15,504 nucleotides of DNA, from assembly GCA_023396625.1 (NCBI GenBank), contig JAEWVY010000260.1:1-15504 (forward strand), given 5' to 3'. This document shows positions 7,536 through 13,697 of the stretch, piece by piece. A program made the position numbers and the translations under genes. How positions within the stretch are numbered: position 1 is the first letter of the stretch; each line of letters opens with the position of its first letter. The stretch comes from Pseudomonadota bacterium (GTDB lineage: Bacteria; Pseudomonadota; Gammaproteobacteria; Burkholderiales; Burkholderiaceae_C). The notes under the pieces are model-generated. The model did no database searches, was not told the origin of the DNA, and worked only from the letters and a program-made list of their open reading frames with translations.

Positions 7536-8879
7536 TCATTGACTCGTTTCGTTCTTGCGGGCGTCTCGCATGGTTTGCAGCGCGGCCACAAGATCGTTTG
7601 GCTCGACACCGGGCACAGGCACGAGGTACGTTGCCAGCGCTGTGAGCGCGGTTGCTCCTTCGCTCTGCAATCGCTGGATCACCTGGCCCGCATCCCTGGG
7701 GGAGGCGAATGCCGTGCTTTGGAGCAGCTGCCTGCCCCGGCCGTCGACCAGCTTGAAATAGAACTGGCCGTCCTTCTCGCGGTATTGTTTGAATGCTGGC
7801 GGTGCCTGTGTCGGCGTGGCGGTGGGCTTGCCGGGCGTGGAAGCCGTGAAACCCTCGGCAACGGTGGCTTGGGTGGCCAGGCCACGCAGACCCACGGCCC
7901 GGCGCAGTTCGCGCATGAAGGGTGTCGAGAGTTGTCGTGCCTTGTCGGCACCGGCCAGCAGCGTGGTTTCGATGCGTTCAGGGTGCGCGATCAGGGCCTC
8001 GTAGTGTTCGCGCATGGGGCCGACCTCGCGGTCGATTCTCTCGAACAGCATCTGCTTGGCGTCGCCCCAAGCAATGCCGTCGGCGAAGGCCTGGCGCAAC
8101 GCGGCAGTTTCCTCGGCGCTGGCGAAGGCCTGGTAGATCTGGAACAGGGCCGATCCCTCCGTGTCCTTGGCTTCTCCGGGCGCGCGTGAGTCGGTCACGA
8201 TGCCCGCGATGGCCTTGCGCAGATGTTCTCGCGGCGCGAACAGGGGAATGGTGTTGTCGTAGCTCTTGCTCATCTTGCGGCCGTCCAGGCCGGGCAGGGT
8301 GGCCACGGAGTCCTCGATGGCCGCCTCGGGCAACACGAAATGCTCGCCATAGAGATGGTTGAAGCTCTGGGCCATGTCGCGCGCCATCTCGATGTGCTGG
8401 ATCTGGTCGCGCCCCACGGGGATCTTGTGCGAGTTGAACATCAGGATGTCGGCGGCCATCAGCACCGGGTACATGAACAGGCCGGCCGTGACGTCGGTGT
8501 CGGGCTCCGCGCCGGTGGCCGCGTTCTTGTCCACCGCGGCCTTGTAGGCGTGGGCCCGGTTGAGCAGGCCCTTGCCGGTGACGCAGGCCAGCAGCCAGGT
8601 CAGTTCGGGAATTTCCGGAATATCGGACTGGCGGTAGAAAAAGACGCGGTCAGGCTCCAATCCGGCGGCCATCCAGCTCGCAGCGATTTCCAGCGTCGAG
8701 CGCTGGATGCGCGCGGGGTCGTCGCATTTGATCAGGGCATGGTAGTCCGCGAGGAAATAGAAGCTGTCGGTGCCGGGTTTCAGGCTGGCCGCCACGGCGG
8801 GCCGGATGGCGCCCACGTAGTTGCCCAGGTGGGGAGTGCCGGTGGTGGTGATGCCGGTCAGTACGCGCAGGGGTTTCAT
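7536..8879 (-). CDS. trpS: Tryptophanyl-tRNA synthetase with C-terminal extension
   Basis: 447 residues, whereas typical bacterial TrpRS has about 330-340. The class I core is complete: the HIGH-equivalent TGTPHLGNY (13-21), KMSKS at 202-206, and the specificity region around DILMFNSHKIPVGRDQ (144-159). It charges tRNA-Trp using ATP. After residue ~332 there is a Thr/Pro/Ala-rich linker (about 338-361), then a module FKQYREKDGQFYFKLVDGRG... (363-408) resembling one DUF1508/YegP-type repeat, then a helical tail to 447. The ATG at 8879 lies 18 bp after the M50 protease stop, with no Shine-Dalgarno sequence in its pyrimidine-rich leader. It is the last gene of the minus-strand operon. Confidence 0.96.
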   Translation of the reverse strand: MKPLRVLTGITTTGTPHLGNYVGAIRPAVAASLKPGTDSFYFLADYHALIKCDDPARIQRSTLEIAASWMAAGLEPDRVFFYRQSDIPEIPELTWLLACVTGKGLLNRAHAYKAAVDKNAATGAEPDTDVTAGLFMYPVLMAADILMFNSHKIPVGRDQIQHIEMARDMAQSFNHLYGEHFVLPEAAIEDSVATLPGLDGRKMSKSYDNTIPLFAPREHLRKAIAGIVTDSRAPGEAKDTEGSALFQIYQAFASAEETAALRQAFADGIAWGDAKQMLFERIDREVGPMREHYEALIAHPERIETTLLAGADKARQLSTPFMRELRRAVGLRGLATQATVAEGFTASTPGKPTATPTQAPPAFKQYREKDGQFYFKLVDGRGRQLLQSTAFASPRDAGQVIQRLQSEGATALTALATYLVPVPGVEPNDLVAALQTMRDARKNETSQ

Positions 8880-8897
8880 GCAATGAAGGAAAAGGGT

Positions 8898-9566
8898 TCA
8901 GCGAACCAGGAACGACAGGGGGGTGAGCAGCAAGTCCAGGGCGCCGTAGGTCAGGCTCATGACCGGACGCATCCACAGCGCGCTGACGACGCCCGCGATG
9001 ACCAAGGCCATCACGATGAAGAACCCCCAGGGCTCCACGCGGGAGACCAGGGCGGCCTGCCGCCACGGCAGCAACCCGACGAGGATGCGCCCGCCGTCGA
9101 GCGGTGGCAGCGGAAACAGATTGAAGGCGAACATCACGACGTTGACCAGCATGCCGGCGCGGCACATCTCGATGAAGAAGCGTTCCTGCACTCCCAGGGC
9201 GACGAGCAGGTACAGCACCACGCCCCACAGCAGGGCCTGGGCGAAATTCGCGCCGGGCCCCGCCAGGGCGACCCAGACCATGCTGCGCTTGGGATTGCGC
9301 AGGTTGGCGAAGTTCACAGGCACGGGTTTGGCGTAACCGAACAGGAAGGCGCCGCTCGTCGCGAAATACAGCAGCAGGGGCATCAAAATGGTGCCCACCG
9401 GGTCCACGTGGCGGATCGGGTTGAGCGTGATGCGTCCGAGCATCCAGGCGGTGTTGTCGCCGAAATGTCGCGCTGCATACCCGTGAGCCGCCTCATGCAG
9501 CGTGATGGCGAAAAGCACAGGCAGCGTGTAGATCAGGACGGTCTGGATGAGGTGAGTGGAGCCCAT
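8898..9566 (-). CDS. M50-family site-2 protease-like membrane metallopeptidase
   Basis: 222 residues, polytopic. The first transmembrane helix carries the zinc motif HEAAH (24-28). A later helix carries NLFPLPPLDGGRI (149-161), with D157 as the third zinc ligand. Other hydrophobic segments lie at about 57-75, 97-124, 133-150 and 180-200. This is the minimal form of the S2P group without PDZ or CBS domains; such enzymes cut substrates within the membrane, but the target is unknown. The ATG at 9566 gives a helix right at the N-terminus. GACAAT (9573-9578) ends 6 nt before the ATG and there is no Shine-Dalgarno sequence. The gene lies between yciO (27 bp gap) and trpS (18 bp gap) in a run I associate with Burkholderiales. 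Confidence 0.92.
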   Translation of the reverse strand: MGSTHLIQTVLIYTLPVLFAITLHEAAHGYAARHFGDNTAWMLGRITLNPIRHVDPVGTILMPLLLYFATSGAFLFGYAKPVPVNFANLRNPKRSMVWVALAGPGANFAQALLWGVVLYLLVALGVQERFFIEMCRAGMLVNVVMFAFNLFPLPPLDGGRILVGLLPWRQAALVSRVEPWGFFIVMALVIAGVVSALWMRPVMSLTYGALDLLLTPLSFLVR

Positions 9567-9572
9567 GCCGCG

Positions 9573-9578
9573 ATTGTC
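9573..9578 (-). promoter_or_regulatory. -10-like element before the M50 protease gene
   Basis: On the minus strand GACAAT lies 6 nt upstream of the start codon, within the 27-bp gap after yciO. It could be an internal operon promoter producing a leaderless mRNA for the protease and trpS. No -35 box was recognised. Confidence 0.35.
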
Positions 9579-9593
9579 TCAGACCGCGGGGGC

Positions 9594-10217
9594 TCAGAGG
9601 CCGAGGCGGGCGGGATCTCCTCGTCCCCGGCGGACGATCACGATATCGCCGCCGCTCAGGTCGACCACGGTGGTCGGCTCGGAGGCGCAGGCGCCCGCGT
9701 CGATGATGGCCGCCAGGCCTTGCGCAAAACGTTCGCGGATCAGGGTCGCGTCGTTGAGCGGTTCGGTCTCATGGGGAGGAATCAGCGTGGTGGCGAGCAG
9801 GGGGCCGTCATGCCAGGTCAGCAGTTCGTGCAGCACCTTGTGGTCAGGCACCCGCAGGCCGATGGTCTTGCGTTGTGGGTGGCTCACGCGGCGGGGCACC
9901 TCCCGGGTGGCCTCCAGGATGAAGGTGAAGGCGCCCGGCGTGGCCTGCTTGAGCAGGCGAAACTGCCTGTTGTCGACGCGCGCGTAGCTGGCCAGCTCGC
10001 CGAGGTCGCGGCACAGCAGTGTCAGATGGTGTTTTTCATCCACGCCGCGCAGCCGCCGAAGCTGGTCCGCCGCGGCCTTGTCGTCGAGCCGGCACACCAG
10101 GGCGTAGCTGGAATCGGTGGGCACGGCCAGAATCCCGCCATTCGCCAGCAGGGCGCAGGCCTGCTTGAGCAGCCGGGGCTGCGGGTTGTCGGGGTGCACA
10201 CTGAAGTACTGGGCCAT
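9594..10217 (-). CDS. yciO: YciO-type Sua5/YrdC family protein
   Basis: 207 residues, closely matching the length and blocks of E. coli YciO. The opening MAQYFSVHPDNPQPRLLKQA, PTDSSYAL (about 33-40), a TPGAFTFIL block, RKTIGLRVP, and PTTVVDLS near the C-terminus are all recognisable. The Sua5/YrdC fold binds ATP and RNA; its best-known members make threonylcarbamoyl-AMP for the t6A modification of ANN-reading tRNAs. YciO is a paralogue whose own activity is less certain, so I do not call this TsaC. The RNase AM-like gene lies immediately upstream, an arrangement also found in E. coli (yciV-yciO). The ATG at 10217 is preceded at 6 nt by TAAACT and has no Shine-Dalgarno sequence. Confidence 0.93.
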   Translation of the reverse strand: MAQYFSVHPDNPQPRLLKQACALLANGGILAVPTDSSYALVCRLDDKAAADQLRRLRGVDEKHHLTLLCRDLGELASYARVDNRQFRLLKQATPGAFTFILEATREVPRRVSHPQRKTIGLRVPDHKVLHELLTWHDGPLLATTLIPPHETEPLNDATLIRERFAQGLAAIIDAGACASEPTTVVDLSGGDIVIVRRGRGDPARLGL

Positions 10218-10223
10218 GCGCCG

Positions 10224-10229
10224 AGTTTA
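10224..10229 (-). promoter_or_regulatory. -10-like element before yciO
   Basis: TAAACT on the minus strand ends 6 nt before the yciO ATG, in the 57-bp gap after the upstream gene. It matches the conserved -10 positions TA...T only, so it is a weak site supported mainly by its spacing, which is identical to that at neighbouring genes. Confidence 0.28.
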
Positions 10230-10274
10230 AGGCGGCGGCGTGGTTTGCCGCCGGCCTGTCCGTCGAAGGCGGCC

Positions 10275-11129
10275 CTACTGGATGCGGTCCTTGATCAATT
10301 CCCACACGGGCAGGAGTTCGCCAGGCAGCGGGGGCAGGCAGCCCAGATCCGTGCGGCTTTCCCCGGGGCTGTGGAAGTCGCTCCCGCGTGAGGCGGCAAA
10401 ACCGAACTCCAGGGCCATCTGCGCGTACCGCGCGGATTCCTGGGCCGAGTGGCTTCCCGTCACGACTTCCACGCCACGTCCGCCATGGGCCTTGAATTCG
10501 GAGAACAGCGCGAATTCCTCGTTGGGGGTGAAGCTGTAGCGTGCCGGGTGGGCGATCACGGCCAGTCCTCCGGCGCCGAGAACCCAGCCGACCGCATCCT
10601 TCAGTGTGGCCCAGCGGTGGGGCACGAAGCCAGGCTTGCCTTCGGTGAGGAATTTCCGGAACACCTCATAAGTGTCTTTGCAAACGCCTGCGTCCACGAG
10701 ATGGCGCGCGAAATGGGTTCGGGAAATAAGCTCGGGGTTGCCGACGTATTTGAGCGCGCCTTCGTAGGTGCCCTGGATGCCGATCCGGGCCAGACTCTCC
10801 GCCATTTCCCGGGCGCGTTCGCCGCGCCCGCCGCGTGTGCGCGTCAGGCCTTGTCGCAAGGCGTCGTTGTCGGCATCGAAGCCCAGGCCCACGATGTGCA
10901 CGGTCTGCCCGGCAAAAGTCACCGAAATCTCCACCCCGGTGAGGTAGCTCAGGCCGCGTGCGCGCGCGGCGTTCAGAGCCCGTGCCTGGCCGCCGATCTC
11001 GTCGTGGTCGGTGAGTGCCCACAACTCGACACCATTGGCCTGGGCGCGTTCGGCCAGCGCTTCGGGGGTGAGGGTGCCGTCGGAGACGATGGAATGGCAA
11101 TGCAGGTCGGCGTTGAGCAGGGCGGTCAC
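10275..11129 (-). CDS. rnm: PHP-domain phosphoesterase, RNase AM (YciV/TrpH)-like
   Basis: 284 residues, similar to E. coli YciV (293). PHP metal-binding motifs are visible: DLHCHS (8-13), LTDHDEIGG (39-47), E67 in TGVEIS, H194 in VIAHPARYS, and SDFHSP (250-255). E. coli YciV (RNase AM) removes nucleotides 5'-to-3' and matures the 5' ends of ribosomal RNAs; the same role here is inferred from similarity and from the adjacent yciO. The start is GTG at 11129, the only start upstream of the essential DLHCHS motif. It lies 9 bp after the amidase stop. TAGAAT (11136-11141), overlapping that stop, ends 6 nt before the GTG; no Shine-Dalgarno sequence is present. Confidence 0.92.
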   Translation of the reverse strand: MTALLNADLHCHSIVSDGTLTPEALAERAQANGVELWALTDHDEIGGQARALNAARARGLSYLTGVEISVTFAGQTVHIVGLGFDADNDALRQGLTRTRGGRGERAREMAESLARIGIQGTYEGALKYVGNPELISRTHFARHLVDAGVCKDTYEVFRKFLTEGKPGFVPHRWATLKDAVGWVLGAGGLAVIAHPARYSFTPNEEFALFSEFKAHGGRGVEVVTGSHSAQESARYAQMALEFGFAASRGSDFHSPGESRTDLGCLPPLPGELLPVWELIKDRIQ

Positions 11130-11135
11130 GGTTTC

Positions 11136-11141
11136 ATTCTA
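11136..11141 (-). promoter_or_regulatory. -10-like element before the RNase AM-like gene
   Basis: TAGAAT on the minus strand, one mismatch from consensus, overlaps the amidase TAG stop and ends 6 nt before the GTG start. It may provide an internal leaderless transcript. The overlap with the stop codon constrains the sequence, so chance is a real alternative. Confidence 0.3.
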
Positions 11142-12563
11142 GGTTTGTGCCGTTTCACCGCGGTGTGGCGGGGGTTCTGGCCAGGGATGTTGGGGCCCGC
11201 GGAGCTGTTCGTAGGCATGGGCCACACGCAACACGCCCAGGTCATCAAAGCGCTTGCCGGCGATCTGCAGGCCGATGGGCAGGCCGGCGGCAGTGGTGCC
11301 GCAGTTGATCGAGGCGGCGGGTTGCTCCGACATGTTGTAGGGCACGGTGAACCCAATGTGTTCCAGCGGGCGCAGGGGGTCATTGGTGGGTGAGGGCCAC
11401 TCGGCGTCGAACGCGGATATCGGCGCGGTGGGCGACAGGACGTAGTCGAACGGCGCGCAGGCGCGCACCGCGGTCACGCGCGTGAGGTGGAACTGGCTTG
11501 CCGCATGGAACAGCGCCGGGCCCGACAGGTGGGCGGCGCTGTCGGCCCAGGCGCGGATGTAGGGCAGCACGCGCGCCCGGGCTTCGGGGGGGAGCGCGTT
11601 CAGGTCGGTGAGGGAGCGCATACGCCAGAAATGATCCATGCCGTCGAGCATGTCCTGCGTCATGAAGGGGGTCACGGGTTCCACGACGGCGCCGGCGGCT
11701 TCGAACAGGCGGGCGGCGGTGGTGACGGCGTCGCGGATTTCGGGTTCGACGGGCAGGCCGCAGCCAGCGTCGAGGAGCAGGCCCATGCGCAAGCCGCGAA
11801 GAGCCTGTGGCGCCATGCCGAAGTCCGACCAGTCGATGCCATGAGGCGGCAGGCTCATGCTGTCGCGCTCGTCGGGCAGGCTCAGCACTTGCATCAGGGC
11901 GGCGGCGTCGGCCACGGAGCGGGTGATCGGGCCGGCGGCGCGGCCGGGATAGGGCGGATCGATGGGCACGCGGCCCAGGCTGGGTTTGAGGCTGAACACG
12001 CCACACCATCCGGCGGGCAGGCGCAGCGACCCGCCGATGTCGGTGCCGACATGCAGTGGGCCATAGCCGGCGGCCGCGGCCGCGGCGCCGCCCGCGCTGG
12101 AGCCGCCCGGCGTCTTGGTCGGATCCCAGGGGTTGCGGCTGAGAGGGTGGAAACTCGACACGCCCGAGGACAACATGCCGTAGTCGGGCATGGTGGTCTT
12201 GCACAGCAGCACCGCGCCGGTTTCCTTCAGCCGGGCGGCAGGCGGGGCATCCGCCGGCGCCGGCGTGAGCGTGGTCGCCGCCGTGCCCAGCGGGACGGGA
12301 TCACCGGCGGTGGCGATGTTTTCCTTGAGCGTGACGGGAACCCCGTCGAGCGGGCCCGCCGGATCACCGCGCAGCCAGCGGGCTTCAGAGGCACGGGCCG
12401 CCTGCAAGGCCCGTTCGGGGCGCAGGAGCCAGGTGGCTTGCAGTTGCGGCTCCCAGCGCTCGATATGCCGCAGGACGGCCTGGACCACGTCGACGGGGGA
12501 AAGGTCGCGCTGCCGGTAGGCGGTGACAAGTTCGTGGGCGCCGAGTTCGTGCAGTGGCTTCAT
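11139..12563 (-). CDS. Amidase signature family enzyme
   Basis: 474 residues. The amidase-signature Ser-cisSer-Lys triad is complete: K80 in VTLKENIA, S155 (or S156) in PGGSSAGG (152-159), and the nucleophile S179 in GTDIGGSLRLPA. These enzymes hydrolyse amide or carbamate bonds; the family includes GatA. There is no gatB or gatC nearby and the substrate-binding region does not look like GatA, so I assign a stand-alone amidase of unknown substrate. The frame opens at 12635, but ATG at 12563 (MKPLHELGAHELV) gives a typical N-terminus and leaves room for a promoter. No signal peptide is seen, so it is probably cytoplasmic. It is the first gene of the minus-strand run, 9 bp before the RNase AM-like gene. 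Confidence 0.9.
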   Translation of the reverse strand: MKPLHELGAHELVTAYRQRDLSPVDVVQAVLRHIERWEPQLQATWLLRPERALQAARASEARWLRGDPAGPLDGVPVTLKENIATAGDPVPLGTAATTLTPAPADAPPAARLKETGAVLLCKTTMPDYGMLSSGVSSFHPLSRNPWDPTKTPGGSSAGGAAAAAAGYGPLHVGTDIGGSLRLPAGWCGVFSLKPSLGRVPIDPPYPGRAAGPITRSVADAAALMQVLSLPDERDSMSLPPHGIDWSDFGMAPQALRGLRMGLLLDAGCGLPVEPEIRDAVTTAARLFEAAGAVVEPVTPFMTQDMLDGMDHFWRMRSLTDLNALPPEARARVLPYIRAWADSAAHLSGPALFHAASQFHLTRVTAVRACAPFDYVLSPTAPISAFDAEWPSPTNDPLRPLEHIGFTVPYNMSEQPAASINCGTTAAGLPIGLQIAGKRFDDLGVLRVAHAYEQLRGPQHPWPEPPPHRGETAQT

Positions 12564-12573
12564 GACCCCATCT

Positions 12574-12579
12574 ATCTTA
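12574..12579 (-). promoter_or_regulatory. -10 element before the amidase operon
   Basis: TAAGAT on the minus strand lies 10 nt upstream of the amidase ATG, between divergently transcribed genes. It would start a transcript with a leader of only about 3 nt. No -35 box is evident. Confidence 0.35.
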
Positions 12580-12597
12580 CGGGCTGGGGCCGCGGGG

Positions 12598-12603
12598 GAT
12601 AAT
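12598..12603 (+). promoter_or_regulatory. -10 element for the ferredoxin transcript
   Basis: GATAAT, one mismatch from consensus, lies in the divergent amidase/ferredoxin gap. It predicts a start near 12610, coinciding with an ATG (see the short ORF), and a leader of about 53 nt before the ferredoxin ATG. Confidence 0.45.
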
Positions 12604-12609
12604 TGCCCC

Positions 12610-12672
12610 ATGGACAAAATCGTTTCCGACCGCACGATGGCTCACCCGCGCAGGAGGTGCCCATGGCACTGA
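12610..12672 (+). CDS. Possible 20-codon upstream ORF overlapping the ferredoxin start
   Basis: An ATG 6 nt after the GATAAT hexamer opens a 20-codon frame (MDKIVSDRTMAHPRRRCPWH) that ends at TGA 12670-12672, ten bases past the first base of the ferredoxin ATG. It contains tandem rare AGG AGG arginine codons, and those bases are also the ferredoxin Shine-Dalgarno sequence. If translated it would be leaderless and could affect ferredoxin initiation. The frame may equally be incidental; there is no homology I recognise. Confidence 0.2.
   Translation: MDKIVSDRTMAHPRRRCPWH
12652..12657 (+). promoter_or_regulatory. Ribosome binding site of the ferredoxin gene
   Basis: AGGAGG, a perfect Shine-Dalgarno core, lies 5 nt upstream of ATG 12663. 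It decides that start over the upstream ATG at 12603-frame positions and is the strongest such site in the window. Confidence 0.85.
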
Positions 12673-12929
12673 TGATCACGGATGAATGCATCAACTGCGA
12701 TGTCTGCGAGCCCGAGTGTCCGAACACGGCGATTCATCTGGGGGCCGAGATTTACGAGATCGACCCGGCGAAGTGCACCGAATGTGTCGGCCATTTCGAT
12801 GAACCGCAATGTGTGCAGTTGTGTCCCGTCGCCTGCATTCCGGTGCATCCCGGACATGTGGAGAGCCGTGAGGCCTTGTGGTTGAAATTCAAACGCCTAC
12901 AGGCGGTCAATGGTGTGACGCCAGGTTGA
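12663..12929 (+). CDS. YfhL-type 2[4Fe-4S] ferredoxin
   Basis: 88 residues. The first cluster motif is C9-x2-C12-x2-C15-x3-C19-P (CINCDVCEPECP); the second is C37-x2-C40-x8-C49-x3-C53-P, with an additional cysteine at 57. The eight-residue insertion between the second and third cysteines of the second cluster is typical of YfhL/Alvin-type ferredoxins, small cytosolic electron carriers with two low-potential clusters. The opening MALMITDECINCDVCEPECPN is near-diagnostic (here with T after N). ATG 12663 is chosen because of the AGGAGG 5 nt upstream; the longer frame would add 20 unrelated residues. It is transcribed alone, divergent from the amidase and convergent with pth. Its electron partner is not evident. 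Confidence 0.95.
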   Translation: MALMITDECINCDVCEPECPNTAIHLGAEIYEIDPAKCTECVGHFDEPQCVQLCPVACIPVHPGHVESREALWLKFKRLQAVNGVTPG

Positions 12930-12947
12930 TTTTCAGTGATTTCGGCT

Positions 12948-12979
12948 GTTTCCCAGCGTCAAATGGACCTTGTTGGCTA
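12948..12979 (-). repeat. Dispersed repeat, copy 3
   Basis: Minus-strand copy of the 32-bp unit (28 of 32 identical to copy 1, core at 12948-12964), located between the ferredoxin and pth stop codons and therefore non-coding. Confidence 0.8.
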
Positions 12980-12992
12980 CATAATATGTAGC
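12976..12992. repeat. 17-bp inverted repeat GCTACATAATATGTAGC
   Basis: Eight-base arms around a single central A, overlapping the end of repeat copy 3. As RNA it could form a 6-bp stem with a 5-nt loop, downstream of both convergent genes. It could be a weak hairpin, a protein-binding site or the terminus of the repeat element; the sequence does not decide. Confidence 0.5.
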
Positions 12993-13008
12993 ATTCAGAG
13001 ATGACGAT

Positions 13009-13611
13009 TCAGGCGGGTCTCGCGGGTTTTGGCCGTGGCGGCTTGTTCGTGTGGATCAGCAACGTGGCTTTTTCCATTTCTCCGGCCAGCATGGCCGGCA
13101 CGGCTTTCAGGGTGCGCTCGATCGTTTCGCTGATGGCCTCGCGTTGCTCCGCAGGCGGTTTTTTCAGGACCCAGTGGACGACCTCGGCCTTGACACCGGG
13201 GTGTCCGATCCCCAGGCGCAGCCGCCAGTAGTCGGCGCTGCCGAGCTGGGCGTGAATGTCGCGCAGGCCGTTGTGCCCGGCATGTCCCCCGCCGAACTTG
13301 AGCTTGGCCTGTCCAGGGAGAATGTCCAATTCGTCGTGGACGATCAGAATGTTTTCCGGCGCGATCTTGTAGAACCGGGCCAGCGCCGAGACCGGGCGGC
13401 CCGAGAGGTTCATGAAGGTCTGTGGCTGCATCAGCCAGACGGTTTGGCCATGGATCGATGCCCGTGCGATGCGGGCCTGGTAGGCGCGTTCCGGCACGAG
13501 TGAGACTTTGAGCTCCCGCGCCAGGGCGTCGATCCACCAGAAACCGGCGTTGTGCCGGGTGGCTTCGTATTCCGGGCCGGGGTTCCCCAGACCGACGAAC
13601 AGTTTGATCAT
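13009..13611 (-). CDS. pth: Peptidyl-tRNA hydrolase
   Basis: 200 residues. Pth frees tRNA from prematurely released peptidyl-tRNA. With ATG 13611 as start (MIKLFVGLGNPGPEY) the active-site residues fall at the same numbers as in the E. coli enzyme: N10, H20 (TRHNAG), D93 (VHDELD) and N114 (HNGLRD). Two upstream in-frame starts exist (13620 and 13650), but GATAAT at 13619-13624 overlaps the 13620 ATG and ends 7 nt before 13611, so a leaderless start at 13611 is the best reading. The gene follows rplY, an arrangement widespread in bacteria. The C-terminus is rich in Lys/Arg/Pro. It converges on the ferredoxin gene. Confidence 0.96.
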   Translation of the reverse strand: MIKLFVGLGNPGPEYEATRHNAGFWWIDALARELKVSLVPERAYQARIARASIHGQTVWLMQPQTFMNLSGRPVSALARFYKIAPENILIVHDELDILPGQAKLKFGGGHAGHNGLRDIHAQLGSADYWRLRLGIGHPGVKAEVVHWVLKKPPAEQREAISETIERTLKAVPAMLAGEMEKATLLIHTNKPPRPKPARPA

Positions 13612-13618
13612 GGTTGCC

Positions 13619-13624
13619 ATTATC
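13619..13624 (-). promoter_or_regulatory. -10 element before pth
   Basis: GATAAT on the minus strand, 7 nt upstream of the preferred ATG at 13611 and just downstream of the hairpin that follows rplY. This fits an independent promoter for pth. No -35 box was recognised. Confidence 0.45.
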
Positions 13625-13640
13625 GGGACGCCTGAAACGC

Positions 13641-13664
13641 CGCGGCCCACCGAAGTGGGCCGCG
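13641..13664 (-). terminator. Hairpin after rplY (UUCG tetraloop)
   Basis: Perfect 10-bp GC-rich stem (13641-13650 with 13655-13664). On the minus strand it closes on a TTCG loop flanked C...G, the especially stable cUUCGg tetraloop. It lies 33 bp past the rplY stop and before the pth -10 element. Only a short, interrupted T-run follows, so it may be an inefficient terminator or an mRNA 3'-end stabiliser. Confidence 0.6.
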
Positions 13665-13697
13665 TGAGTCAGAAGACGATCTGGTTTCTGTCCGGAT

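Larger units (their letters stand above)
12930..13008. other. AT-rich intergenic island between ferredoxin and pth
   Basis: 79 bp between convergent genes. It holds one copy of the dispersed repeat (minus orientation, 12948-12979) and, overlapping its end, an inverted repeat at 12976-12992. I see no classical terminator with a T-run for either gene. The base composition is clearly lower in GC than the flanking coding DNA. Confidence 0.6.

Noticed and set aside
8223..10391. 722-codon + strand open frame
   Set aside because: It lies opposite trpS, the M50 protease gene, yciO and part of the RNase AM-like gene, all of which have clear family motifs. The translation is a Gly/Gln/His/Arg-rich shadow typical of high-GC antisense frames.
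11487..12602. 371-codon + strand frame opposite the amidase
   Set aside because: A shadow of the GC-rich amidase gene; the translation is repetitive Gly/Ala/His without motifs.
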